64,000 nucleotides of DNA from positions 1-64,000 of the forward strand of contig JAIELY010000005.1 of the NCBI GenBank assembly GCA_019752555.1, in the 5' to 3' direction. Positions 25,908 to 34,288 of the stretch are shown one piece after another. This DNA is from Rhabdochlamydiaceae bacterium (lineage in GTDB: Bacteria > Chlamydiota > Chlamydiia > Chlamydiales > Rhabdochlamydiaceae). A program made the translations under genes and the position numbers. Within the stretch, counting starts at the first letter, position 1. The number at the start of each line of letters is the position of its first letter. Below the pieces are notes generated by a model that made no database searches, was not told where the DNA came from, and worked only from the letters and a program-made list of their open reading frames with translations.

Positions 25908-26927
25908 TTATTCCTCAGATTTACTGATGATCTGCTTAATAAACCGCTGAAGCTCTTTTGAGTCGCCGATCGGCCAATCGCCTAAGCCATCTCCTTTAAA
26001 ACGCTGACTGAAATAAGAGTAACCAAAATCATAATAAGCCCACGTCTCCTCCACTAAATCAAAAATAGAGCTCTCTTCGGACGTGAAACTTTTTTTCTGA
26101 TCGCTCGAGGCGAAGGTGATCGATGAAAGATAATCAGCCGCAGCTCCTGTGAGAGCTTTGAGTCTTGCAAGCATTTTCTGATTAAATTGCGCGCTCTGTT
26201 CCAAAGAGCAGCTGTGTAATTGACCCTCTGCCGAATCAATGGTATAATCACAGATCCCATTTGGAGAATGTTCCAGAATTCTTTCCGCTCGTTCACAGAT
26301 TTCAATTAAACGGAATATCTGTTGCTGAAATTCATCACACTCTGTATCGCGGTCATGTAAAAGGTTAACGAGTCTAACACGGACATGAAAAATATGATCA
26401 TGCACAAATTGTGCTCCAGATGAGAGAACAACTTGACCCAAAGCAACATATTTGGCGAAGTCTAAATCATCGGCAAAGCCTTGAAAATCGACTACAGAGA
26501 GCCGACCGCTCAGTCCTTGCCTCTCCGCTCGACATAATTGAGCAATTTGATCAGGTAATTCGATATAAGACAGTCCACATTTTTTTTCCTGAGTATACCC
26601 AAACGGGATAAGCCGCTCAATATCCTCTGGCTCTATTATATACGCTCCATTGAGTAGATCATCAGGACCCGGTTCTTCAGCTGGAGAAGCGTCGAAAACT
26701 AAATCATTTTCAATATAAACAAATCGGTAGATATACCCCTCTTCATCTTGCCTTCGTTCTAGACATTTCCAGTATTGTCCATCTTTTTCTACAAGATGAG
26801 CTGGACGATCCGCAAGCAAAGTCTTAATTTTTAGTTGGGTCGAAACTAAAGAATGGTCTGGATCGCTCCGATCCTCCGTTGGAAATACCGCGGAGCTGGC
26901 CCCATAAAGAGCAGGGATTGAGCTCAT
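25908..26927 (-). CDS. Hypothetical protein
   Basis: I do not recognise this 339-residue protein. It is acidic and soluble, with no signal peptide. Residues 45-80 (QYWKCLERRQDEEGYIYRFVYIEN) look like a small beta-sheet; residues 170-250 look helical. Two GTG codons at 26936 and 26933 extend the frame, but AGGTGG places the start at the ATG at 26927. It stands alone between the small ORFs and a divergent tail-anchored protein, in an area with no backbone genes. Possibly lineage-specific. Confidence 0.72.
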   Translation of the reverse strand: MSSIPALYGASSAVFPTEDRSDPDHSLVSTQLKIKTLLADRPAHLVEKDGQYWKCLERRQDEEGYIYRFVYIENDLVFDASPAEEPGPDDLLNGAYIIEPEDIERLIPFGYTQEKKCGLSYIELPDQIAQLCRAERQGLSGRLSVVDFQGFADDLDFAKYVALGQVVLSSGAQFVHDHIFHVRVRLVNLLHDRDTECDEFQQQIFRLIEICERAERILEHSPNGICDYTIDSAEGQLHSCSLEQSAQFNQKMLARLKALTGAAADYLSSITFASSDQKKSFTSEESSIFDLVEETWAYYDFGYSYFSQRFKGDGLGDWPIGDSKELQRFIKQIISKSEE

Positions 26928-27170
26928 TTTCACCACCTATTTATTATATTAAAATGTAATAATATAAGATAATTATACGACAAATAACTATTTAATTTAA
27001 ATGCATAAAAACATTAAATTAAACTACTCATTATCAAGACTTTAAAAATCGCAAATAACCTAACAACTCCCATCTCGTCCAAGAGGGCAATTCATTGGAC
27101 ACTATTCGTTTTATCTGTTATCCCTTACGTCTTAAAAAAAATTGATGCAACACTATTAAAGGAGGCATCC

Positions 27171-27956
27171 ATGGCTAGCAGCATTCGTTCTGAACTTCCT
27201 CCATTTGACATCAGTGGATCCCTGCAAACCCGCTCGAAGGTAAGGACGGGCTGGGAAAGAGATTTTGAAACGCACTACACGGAATTTGCAAATGCAATCG
27301 CTTTAGGGCTCTTAACTAGAACAATTGAGAAATTCAATAAACATCTCAAAGATCCCTATCGAAAAGGATTTGATGCGGACGGTAAATATCTGACCTCGTT
27401 TTCCTTAGACATTACGAACTTAAGCAAAAAAAGAGCAGAGCGTCTTAAAATGATAGCCGGCACTACCGCCGAGGCGCCTCCATTCAAGGAATGGATAGAA
27501 AGATTGGCAGCCGAGCAAAATCCAGAGCCTTTCGCACGTAGAAAACGAATCAAAGAGCTAGATAAACAACACTTTCAAGAACTCATGGCTCTTGTCGGCC
27601 GAGCAGCCGCAGACAAAATCAGAACCCTTCTAACAGAACACGTTTCTCGCCAAGCGCACGAAAATGTCCACTTTCACGTCGAATGGTATCGGCAAGCAGA
27701 AAAACTTCTAAGCAATCCCTCAAATTTTACAGATAACTGCATCAACATTCAGCTCTGGCTAGATCAGAGGACGACAATCTCCTCGAGCACAGCTTCAGCC
27801 TCGCCTCAAGTGATTAGTCAATACCGCACTCAGGCAGCTGAAATTAAAAGGAAACAGACGCGAAATAATATCTTGATGTTTGCTGTAGCTGCCGTTGTTA
27901 TTGGACTGTTTTTATTGATGGCGTCGAAAACCCGTCAACAAGGCCAATTCGATTAA
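27171..27956 (+). CDS. Hypothetical tail-anchored protein
   Basis: 261 residues with no N-terminal signal; residues 1-225 are hydrophilic and mostly helical, with a Ser-rich linker at about 205-215. A single hydrophobic segment near the C-terminus (NILMFAVAAVVIGLFLLMAS, about 234-253) is followed by a short basic/polar end, the layout of a tail-anchored membrane protein. AAAGGAGG lies 5-6 nt before the ATG, so expression should be strong. No family recognised. It may sit in the bacterial membrane or act after secretion; the sequence does not decide. Confidence 0.75.
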   Translation: MASSIRSELPPFDISGSLQTRSKVRTGWERDFETHYTEFANAIALGLLTRTIEKFNKHLKDPYRKGFDADGKYLTSFSLDITNLSKKRAERLKMIAGTTAEAPPFKEWIERLAAEQNPEPFARRKRIKELDKQHFQELMALVGRAAADKIRTLLTEHVSRQAHENVHFHVEWYRQAEKLLSNPSNFTDNCINIQLWLDQRTTISSSTASASPQVISQYRTQAAEIKRKQTRNNILMFAVAAVVIGLFLLMASKTRQQGQFD

Positions 27957-28030
27957 ACTCGGCTGTATCCCTTTTTTCTGCCCCGCCTAAGAGGGGGAAA
28001 ACATGAGAGCGCCGTGTTAAAATAAGCCTC

Positions 28031-28059
28031 TTGCACTTTACTTAACAGGATTGTATAAA
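28031..28059 (+). promoter_or_regulatory. htrA promoter
   Basis: TTGCAC at 28031-28036 and TATAAA at 28054-28059 with a 17-bp spacer, 38 bp before the htrA ATG. I see no heat-shock-type (CIRCE) inverted repeat. Confidence 0.65.
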
Positions 28060-28097
28060 AAGATAGAGCTTAAATGCTTGATTGAAGGAGTAAAATT

Positions 28098-29558
28098 ATG
28101 TCAAAGCGTTTTCTATCACGTTTCCCACTTATTGCTAGCTGTGCTCTCATGGTCGCAACTCCCCTTTCTCAGCTTAAAGCGGCGTCCAAAGAGGGCCATA
28201 CCTGCGCCTGCTCTCCATCGCAAACCTCCAAAGCCTTTAGCACAGTTGCCAAAACGGCTACCCCTGCTGTTGTGTTTATTAAGGTGCAAGGCACTCCTGA
28301 TACCCCGGAGGCGCATGGCAACCCCTTTCAATTTCAAAACCCTCTTTTTGAGCAATTCGGCGAGGACTTTTTAAAACGGTTCTTTGGCGGTTCTGCCTTC
28401 GGACAGCCTCAAAAGCCAGCTCCCCAACTCAGCCAAGGCTCTGGTTTTTTTGTCAGCCCCGATGGCTATATCATGACTAATGCACACGTCGTTAAGGGCG
28501 CAGATAAAATTACGGTCGTTTTACATGATGGAAGAGAACTCGATGCAACATTGATCGGAGAAGACCCTCACACCGATATTGCTATCATCAAAACAGAAGG
28601 AAACGACTTTTCGTTTATCAACTTCGGCAATTCGGATGCGATGGACATTGGAGAATGGGTTGTAGCGATCGGCAGTCCGTTCCAGCTGGAAGCCTCCCTT
28701 ACAGTGGGTGTCGTTAGCGCCAAAGGGCGTCAAAATTTGCGCATTACGGATCTAGAGGATTTCATCCAAACAGATGCCGCTATCAACCCGGGCAATTCAG
28801 GCGGTCCTCTTCTTAACTTAGACAGCGAAGTGATCGGAATTAATACAGCGATCGTCTCCCGTACAGGGGGATATATGGGCATTGGCTTTGCAATCCCGAG
28901 CAATATGGCCAAAAATGTGATGGACCAGCTGATCGACAAAGGGGCTGTCACCCGTGGCTTTTTGGGCGTCTCTCTACAGCCTGTCGACAAAGACATTGCA
29001 GATGCATTTAATCTACCCAAGCCAGAAGGGGCATTGATCTCTGAAGTGGTGAAGGACTCCCCTGCAGATAAAGCGGGCCTCAAGCAAGGAGATATCATCC
29101 TAGAATGCAATAAAACGCCTGTTAAATCGCTGCAAAGCTTCCGCAATGAAGTCTCTCTTATGAATCCAGGTTCTGACATCTCTTTGAAACTCAACAGAAA
29201 AGGAGAGATCGTTACATTGCCAGTGACTCTTGGATCGGCAAATAACACACTGGCGTCTGTACACGGCATCATGCAGCAGCTAGGAATGGAAATCGATAAT
29301 CTCACAATGGATCTCAGCAAACAATTGGGATACACAAAAGGAGAAGATGGTGTTGTCATTACAAAAATTAAGCCGGGCTCTCCTGCAGCGTTAGCAGGGA
29401 TCCGTCCAGGCTTTTTGATCCAAGCAATCAACCACAAAAAAGTCGCAAATCTCGAGGATTTTAACGAGGCCATCAACAGCCTCGAGAATAAGGACAGAGT
29501 TTTGATGCTTGTACGTCAAGGAAATATGACCCGCTTCTATTCCATTAAAGTTGAATAA
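28098..29558 (+). CDS. htrA: Periplasmic serine protease/chaperone HtrA (DegP)
   Basis: 486 residues: a signal peptide (about 1-28), a trypsin-like protease domain with catalytic triad H130 (TNAHVV), D160 (HTDIAII) and S234 (GNSGGP), then two PDZ domains (about 270-360 and 385-480). It degrades and refolds misfolded exported proteins. C. trachomatis cHtrA (CT823) has the same layout and is essential for replication and is also found in the host cytosol. GAAGGAG lies 7 nt before the ATG. It lies between the M16 and sucCD blocks in the remembered chlamydial order. umuD starts only 36 bp downstream. Confidence 0.96.
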   Translation: MSKRFLSRFPLIASCALMVATPLSQLKAASKEGHTCACSPSQTSKAFSTVAKTATPAVVFIKVQGTPDTPEAHGNPFQFQNPLFEQFGEDFLKRFFGGSAFGQPQKPAPQLSQGSGFFVSPDGYIMTNAHVVKGADKITVVLHDGRELDATLIGEDPHTDIAIIKTEGNDFSFINFGNSDAMDIGEWVVAIGSPFQLEASLTVGVVSAKGRQNLRITDLEDFIQTDAAINPGNSGGPLLNLDSEVIGINTAIVSRTGGYMGIGFAIPSNMAKNVMDQLIDKGAVTRGFLGVSLQPVDKDIADAFNLPKPEGALISEVVKDSPADKAGLKQGDIILECNKTPVKSLQSFRNEVSLMNPGSDISLKLNRKGEIVTLPVTLGSANNTLASVHGIMQQLGMEIDNLTMDLSKQLGYTKGEDGVVITKIKPGSPAALAGIRPGFLIQAINHKKVANLEDFNEAINSLENKDRVLMLVRQGNMTRFYSIKVE

Positions 29559-29565
29559 TCGTGGA

Positions 29566-29586
29566 GCGCCGGACCCTCTCCGGCGC
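29566..29586 (+). terminator. Hairpin between htrA and umuD
   Basis: Perfect 8-bp GC-rich stem GCGCCGGA/TCCGGCGC with a 5-nt loop, 7 bp after the htrA stop and 8 bp before the umuD ATG. No T run follows. It occupies the place where the umuD RBS should be, so it may lower umuD translation or act as a partial terminator. Confidence 0.5.
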
Positions 29587-29594
29587 ATGTGTTC

Positions 29595-30026
29595 ATGGCA
29601 AAAATCACTGAAATGTTCACTGCCAGCCCAAGCAACGAGCTAACCTTGCCGCTCTTTGCTGCCAACATCCAAGCCGGCTTTCCTTCTCCCGCAGAAGATT
29701 ATCTCGACGGACCACTCGATCTCAATACGCACCTGATCCCCCATCCTGCTGCGACCTTCTTTGTCCGTGTAGCGGGAGACTCGATGCGCGGCGCTGGGAT
29801 CTTCTCTGGAGATCTACTCATCGTCGACCGCTCACTCTCTGCAAAAGACGGCTCGATCATCGTCGCAATCCTCGCCGGCGAATTTACGGTCAAACGTTTG
29901 AAGATCTGCAACGGAAATTTTAGTCTTATTCCGGAAAATCCCGCCTACCCTATAGTGAAGTTAACCGCGGAAACAGATTTTCAGGTATGGGGCGTTGTTA
30001 CCTATGTCATCCACAAAACAGTCTAA
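29595..30026 (+). CDS. umuD: DNA polymerase V accessory protein UmuD
   Basis: 143-residue S24/LexA-type autoprotease that activates UmuC for mutagenic bypass. Counted from Met29595: cleavage site A27-G28 in AGFPSPAEDY, catalytic S63 (GDSMRGAGI) and K100 (GEFTVKRL), all conserved. A GTG at 29589 is an alternative start; neither has a clear RBS because a hairpin fills that space. It overlaps umuC by 23 bp. I see no LexA-type SOS box upstream, so control may come from htrA readthrough. umuDC is not part of the minimal Chlamydia gene set, so it is an accessory gain or a retained ancestral pair. Confidence 0.92.
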   Translation: MAKITEMFTASPSNELTLPLFAANIQAGFPSPAEDYLDGPLDLNTHLIPHPAATFFVRVAGDSMRGAGIFSGDLLIVDRSLSAKDGSIIVAILAGEFTVKRLKICNGNFSLIPENPAYPIVKLTAETDFQVWGVVTYVIHKTV

Positions 30027-31278
30027 CTATTATCTTATCGACTGCAACCAATTCTATGTCTCATGCGAACAGGTCTTTAATCCGAAACTCAAAGATCAAC
30101 CCGTTGTCGTTCTTTCCAATAACGACGGCTGCATCGTCGCGCGCTCTAAACAAGCCAAAGCGTTAAACATCCCAATGGGAGCTCCCTTTTATCAGTACGC
30201 CGAGCTCTTCAAGAAAAAACGGGTCTTTGTCTGCTCCTCAAATTATGCTCTCTATGGCGATCTCTCCCAGCGCGTGATGTCTGTTCTCTCTCGCTTCTCG
30301 CCGCACTTCGAAGAGTATTCGATCGATGAGGCTTTCTTGCTCCTTGAGAGTGAAGATCCTTTGAAGATTGCTCAAGAGATCCAACAGACTGTGCTAAAGT
30401 GGACAGGCATTCCCGTTTCAATCGGCATCGGCCCGACTAAAACACTTGCAAAGGTGGCCAATGACATCGCAAAAAACACCCCCTCCTCTCAAGGGATCTT
30501 TGCGTTTAAAGACAAGGAGCACATCGATGCCATCCTAAAAACCCTTCCCGTCCAAGACATCTGGGGAGTCGGCCCTCGTCTTAGCAAAACACTAAACGCT
30601 GCAGGAATTAGGCATGCTGGCGCCTTTAAAGAGGCTCCTGATCTCTGGATTAAGCAGCAGGGCTCTGTCACCTTGCTCCGCACCGCTTGGGAGCTGCGTT
30701 CCATCCCCTGCTTATCGTTGCAAGAACTTCCTGTCCCACGCTTATCCATCACAAGATCCCGCTCCTTTGGCAAACCCACCTCCGACTGGAATGACCTTGC
30801 TGAAGCGCTCTGCTCTTATGCCGCTACAGCGCTCTCTGATCTGCGCTCCGAACACCTGCTCCCCTCCTTTCTCACCGTTTTTCTCATGACCTCTGCTTTT
30901 ATCAAAGAGGCTTACCACAATAGCATCACTCTTACACTGACAGAGCCCACCTCCTATACCCCTACCGTGACCTCGGCTGCGAAAGACGGCTTGCGCAAGA
31001 TCTACCGGAAAGGCTATCTTTACAAAAAAGTAGGAATTATTTTAGGCGGACTGCTTGCCGAAGGGAGCTATCAGCCCGACCTCTTTTCCTCGCCTACAAA
31101 AAACACGGCAAAACAAGCAAAAGCAATGCAGCTATGCGACACCATTAATCAACGCTATCAAAATAAAGCTCTTCGCTTTGCCTCCGAAGGGATCGCGCAA
31201 TCATGGCAGATGCAGCGCTGCAATGTATCCCCCCGCTTCACAACAGCCTGGAAAGAACTTTTAACTATTCGGATTTAA
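30004..31278 (+). CDS. umuC: DNA polymerase V catalytic subunit UmuC (Y family)
   Basis: 424-residue translesion polymerase. Catalytic acids lie in LIDCNQFYVSCE (D13) and SIDEAF near residue 104; palm-domain VVLSNNDGCIVARS is the UmuC signature. A helix-hairpin-helix region (IWGVGPRLSKTLNAAGI) and a little-finger domain with PRLSITRSRSFGKP follow. Length matches E. coli UmuC. A TTG at 29995 extends the frame but the ATG at 30004 is preferred, inside the end of umuD, so translation is coupled. The following exported protein starts 5 bp downstream. Confidence 0.94.
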   Translation: MSSTKQSNYYLIDCNQFYVSCEQVFNPKLKDQPVVVLSNNDGCIVARSKQAKALNIPMGAPFYQYAELFKKKRVFVCSSNYALYGDLSQRVMSVLSRFSPHFEEYSIDEAFLLLESEDPLKIAQEIQQTVLKWTGIPVSIGIGPTKTLAKVANDIAKNTPSSQGIFAFKDKEHIDAILKTLPVQDIWGVGPRLSKTLNAAGIRHAGAFKEAPDLWIKQQGSVTLLRTAWELRSIPCLSLQELPVPRLSITRSRSFGKPTSDWNDLAEALCSYAATALSDLRSEHLLPSFLTVFLMTSAFIKEAYHNSITLTLTEPTSYTPTVTSAAKDGLRKIYRKGYLYKKVGIILGGLLAEGSYQPDLFSSPTKNTAKQAKAMQLCDTINQRYQNKALRFASEGIAQSWQMQRCNVSPRFTTAWKELLTIRI

Positions 31279-31283
31279 AACCT

Positions 31284-31805
31284 ATGCGCAATCTCATTCT
31301 TTGCTTAGCTTCTGTTTTACTCACGGCAAGCACACCCACCGTGATCGACACGCCCCAAGTAATGCAGTACGCAGAACAAAGGCTCCCTCACACAGGCATT
31401 CTAGAAAAAACAAAAGAGGGCCTCGTGTATCTTAAAGTTTCCGACGATTACATCAACGCACTTCTTCCGCTACTCAAAAATAACGCCGTTAAAGCCCCTC
31501 CTTATTTTGGCCAAGGGGGAATCGGAGCGCATGTCACACTGATTCTTCCCGAAGAGGTCGATTGGAGCACACATCCCCAATTTCCGAGCTGGGGGACGCA
31601 AATCCCCTTTAATATTTCCCATTTTGTCAGTGTTGTTCCCGAAGGACAACCCCCATTTCCCTACACTCAAAAAGTGAACAAACTCTACCTCATTACTCTC
31701 GAGGCTCCCGCTTTAGAATCCCTGCGCTTAACGGCAGGCCTGTCTCCTAAAATCCTAGGACGGGATTTTCACATTACAATCGGTGTCGAGTACGCGGAAA
31801 GATAA
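31284..31805 (+). CDS. Exported 2H phosphoesterase-like protein
   Basis: 173 residues with a signal peptide (MRNLILCLASVLLTAS). Two HxTx motifs, H83-VTL and H163-ITI, 80 residues apart, match the 2H phosphoesterase (LigT/CPDase) superfamily, whose members hydrolyse or ligate 2',3'- and 2',5'-cyclic nucleotide bonds. Export of such a protein is unusual, since known relatives act on cytosolic RNA or nucleotides. The frame is open to 31203 inside umuC, but Met31284 gives the signal peptide and follows GGAT. It forms the last gene of a umuD-umuC-2H transcription unit. Function is inferred only from the motifs. Confidence 0.68.
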   Translation: MRNLILCLASVLLTASTPTVIDTPQVMQYAEQRLPHTGILEKTKEGLVYLKVSDDYINALLPLLKNNAVKAPPYFGQGGIGAHVTLILPEEVDWSTHPQFPSWGTQIPFNISHFVSVVPEGQPPFPYTQKVNKLYLITLEAPALESLRLTAGLSPKILGRDFHITIGVEYAER

Positions 31806-31895
31806 AATGAGAAGGCTAGACTATTTTTGCGTCAAAGCCTCGTTTCAACCGCGGGAACTTTCACGCTAAAAATTAGACCAAAAACTTTTGTCAAG

Positions 31896-32387
31896 CTATA
31901 CTAGATATTTTTGCGCATACGTAATTCCAGCACTGATCATAGAGAGCAATTTAGGAACAGATTGATAGACCTCAGTCTGTAATAGAGTCAGTTTTTCAGT
32001 GAGGTATTCGTGAGCGATGTCATTGCGCAGATCCTTTAAGGAACGCATTTCCATCGCAGAATCAATCAAGCCTCTTTTTTCAGCGCGGTTAATTACATCA
32101 ATTAAAGTGCCTGTATCTACTAATTCGACGGTATCAATTGCACGGAAAAACTTGTGAATCAGCATGTCAACCCATCTCGCGAATCGACCTGTAAGCGCTT
32201 CAAACTCAATGAGATAATCTTCATCTGAAAATTCTTTTAGAGCCATTTTCTGACATCTTTGATAAGAAATTTTAAGATGTTTTTCCGCATCTTTTAACTG
32301 TTTAACAATTTTGCCAAGATTTTGTATGTGGTTTGATTTGCTCACAAAAGCACCCCGCTTTCTAAAGCTAGGCGTAAAATTGTGCAC
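31896..32387 (-). CDS. HEPN-domain protein (HepT-like), orphan
   Basis: 163-residue helical protein. SLKDLRNDIAHEY carries the HEPN motif Rx4-6H (R121, H126), the ribonuclease site of HepT-type toxins and substrate-binding domains. In type VII (HEPN/MNT) toxin-antitoxin pairs a nucleotidyltransferase gene lies next to it; none is present here. The N-terminal 14 residues have no clear RBS, and a GTG at residue 15 is an alternative start. The gene is divergent from the M20 peptidase. Toxin, stand-alone RNase or decayed module cannot be separated from sequence alone. Confidence 0.68.
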   Translation of the reverse strand: MHNFTPSFRKRGAFVSKSNHIQNLGKIVKQLKDAEKHLKISYQRCQKMALKEFSDEDYLIEFEALTGRFARWVDMLIHKFFRAIDTVELVDTGTLIDVINRAEKRGLIDSAMEMRSLKDLRNDIAHEYLTEKLTLLQTEVYQSVPKLLSMISAGITYAQKYLV

Positions 32388-32408
32388 AGCCGCGCTCAGA
32401 TTTTTTTG

Positions 32409-32437
32409 TTTACAAATGCCAGCTCCATCTTTATAAA
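32409..32437 (+). promoter_or_regulatory. Promoter of the M20 peptidase gene
   Basis: TTTACA at 32409-32414 and TATAAA at 32432-32437 with a 17-bp spacer, 38 bp before the ATG. Confidence 0.6.
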
Positions 32438-32474
32438 GTCTTAATGTTTTTCAACCAAAAATTGCGAGGAAACA

Positions 32475-34196
32475 ATGGCATCGACATCTGTAGCAAATCC
32501 CTATCCAATGACATGCGACGAAAGAAATTGGCTGTATAAACACCACAAACACTTAGTCGAGATTCCTACCATCAGCGACCCCAAATTTTTCAATAGCGAC
32601 AACATGATGAGAGCTGCGCGTTACTTAGAAGAGAGACTAAACAAGCTTGGATTCACCACAAGACTTGTCACTATCGAAGGCTCTGCGCCTTATGTTCTTG
32701 CAGAACGCTCCTCGGACCTAACGGCGCCTACCTATCTCCTTTACAACCATTATGATGTGCAGCCTGTAGAGCCTTCAGATTGGGATACCGATCCTTTCAC
32801 TTTAACGACAAAAGAAAAGGCTGTCTACGCCCGAGGCGCAGCGGATAATAAGGGAGGGGTCATGGCAACCCTCGCCATGCTGCGTATGGCGCAAAAAAGA
32901 GGGCAAACGCTTCCCAACATTAAAATTCTCTTTGAAGGAGAAGAAGAATCGGGATCGCCGCACCTTTTACAACTCTTTGAACAAGAGAGAGACTTTCTGA
33001 AAGCAGATGCTATGGTTGTCATGGATGGAGAAGACGCACAAGTGCTCGCAAGCGCCTCTCGCGGGATCGCCGATGTAACCCTGACTGTCAATCCAAAAGC
33101 GGCGCAACAAGCTTTAAGTAGCGTTACATCCTCTGGAGCATTGGAATACTACCCTTCTCATCCCCAACGCTATGTACACATCACTCTCAATGTAAGAGCT
33201 CTCGAAAAACCCTACCATAGCGGCATTGGCGTGCTTCTCCCCGATTGCACACAGGCGTTAGCCGAGTTTGCCGTTTTATTAGAGAAATCTAAAATCGTCG
33301 GAAAAATTCATGTTGTTGATATGGCTGCCGGACAACCCGATGGCGGGAATGTGATCCAAGATCGCGCAGAATGCACCATTGCTATCCCTGTCGATAGTCT
33401 CGATGAGACAGGCGAGATTTTACAAACGATCCGAAGGTATCTCTTCCTCCAGGACATTGGAAAACAATTCGTCTGGTCATGCACTCCACATAAAGAGCTT
33501 TATGGTTTTACGCCCAACAATGGATCTGCGCTAGTACTAGCGAAGCTCATCCATTCGCTGAAAAAACCAGAAACCATTGAAGGCTTCATGGAGGGATATC
33601 CAGGTATTGCAGATGACGAGAGGGAAATGATACGCAGAACTTCCCAAACCCTCGAGGAATACGTTCTTGGCAAAGGAATGCTCAGCGGCACAGAGCTGCG
33701 CGGGGATCCGAGAGTTTCCATCGACGAGCGGATCGTAGAGCTGCCGAGCCTCAGCATTCTCAATATGCAAGCGGACGGCAGGTCTGGAAAAGCTGCTGTC
33801 AGCATCCGGGTTTTAGCAGGACAAGATCCAAATAAAGTAGCAGCTGTTGTCGCGCGCCACTTAAAAGAAGTGGCAAGCGCTCACTCTCTTGAGATCACCG
33901 CAGAACCACACACCGATGGTGCCTGGGCATGGAAAGCCGATATTTCGGCCCCAAGCAGCCAAGAGTATCTCAAATCCCTTGGCAAAGGCTTTGAAAAAGC
34001 GCGCTTCCAGCCTTGCGGAGGGACAAATCCCCTGCTCGCCGCAATTGCGCAGATCGGAATTCCCGCGATCGTTCCCGCAAACCAAACGTCAACATCCAAT
34101 GCTCACAGCCATAACGAGAGCCAAGACCTAGATTCATGGGAAATTTCCATTGGATGTTATCTAGACTTTATTCTGAATTCTGCTCGCAAAAGCTAA
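32475..34196 (+). CDS. M20/M25/M40 family metallopeptidase (dipeptidase-like)
   Basis: 573-residue zinc peptidase of the carboxypeptidase/dipeptidase type. Metal and catalytic residues visible: H92 and D94 (NHYDVQP), D124 (GAADNKGG), the E156-E158 group in FEGEEESG, and a late His in NAHSHNES. GAGGAAAC precedes the ATG. It is about 100 residues longer than typical relatives; the extra length lies around the lid domain. No signal peptide, so it probably trims imported peptides to amino acids in the cytosol, a useful trait in an intracellular parasite. Single-gene unit, closed by a 10-bp hairpin. Confidence 0.9.
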   Translation: MASTSVANPYPMTCDERNWLYKHHKHLVEIPTISDPKFFNSDNMMRAARYLEERLNKLGFTTRLVTIEGSAPYVLAERSSDLTAPTYLLYNHYDVQPVEPSDWDTDPFTLTTKEKAVYARGAADNKGGVMATLAMLRMAQKRGQTLPNIKILFEGEEESGSPHLLQLFEQERDFLKADAMVVMDGEDAQVLASASRGIADVTLTVNPKAAQQALSSVTSSGALEYYPSHPQRYVHITLNVRALEKPYHSGIGVLLPDCTQALAEFAVLLEKSKIVGKIHVVDMAAGQPDGGNVIQDRAECTIAIPVDSLDETGEILQTIRRYLFLQDIGKQFVWSCTPHKELYGFTPNNGSALVLAKLIHSLKKPETIEGFMEGYPGIADDEREMIRRTSQTLEEYVLGKGMLSGTELRGDPRVSIDERIVELPSLSILNMQADGRSGKAAVSIRVLAGQDPNKVAAVVARHLKEVASAHSLEITAEPHTDGAWAWKADISAPSSQEYLKSLGKGFEKARFQPCGGTNPLLAAIAQIGIPAIVPANQTSTSNAHSHNESQDLDSWEISIGCYLDFILNSARKS

Positions 34197-34212
34197 GAGA
34201 ACAAAGGTCGAT

Positions 34213-34235
34213 GCGGGGTCCTTTTAGGACCCTGC
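34213..34235 (+). terminator. Hairpin after the M20 peptidase
   Basis: GCGGGGTCCT/AGGACCCTGC, a 10-bp stem with one G-U pair and a TTT loop, 17 bp after the stop. The following sequence is AT-rich but has no long T run. Confidence 0.6.
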
Positions 34236-34288
34236 AATTAGAATTCATAAATTTCTATAAATCTCAATAAAACAGCAGAAAATGAATT

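Noticed and set aside
28730-29476. 248-residue open frame antisense to htrA
   Set aside because: It shadows the two PDZ domains of htrA, has no domain pattern of its own, and reflects codon bias of the real gene.
29559-29600. LexA/SOS box at umuD
   Set aside because: No CTGN10CAG-type or Gram-positive SOS box is visible; the palindrome present is a GC hairpin.
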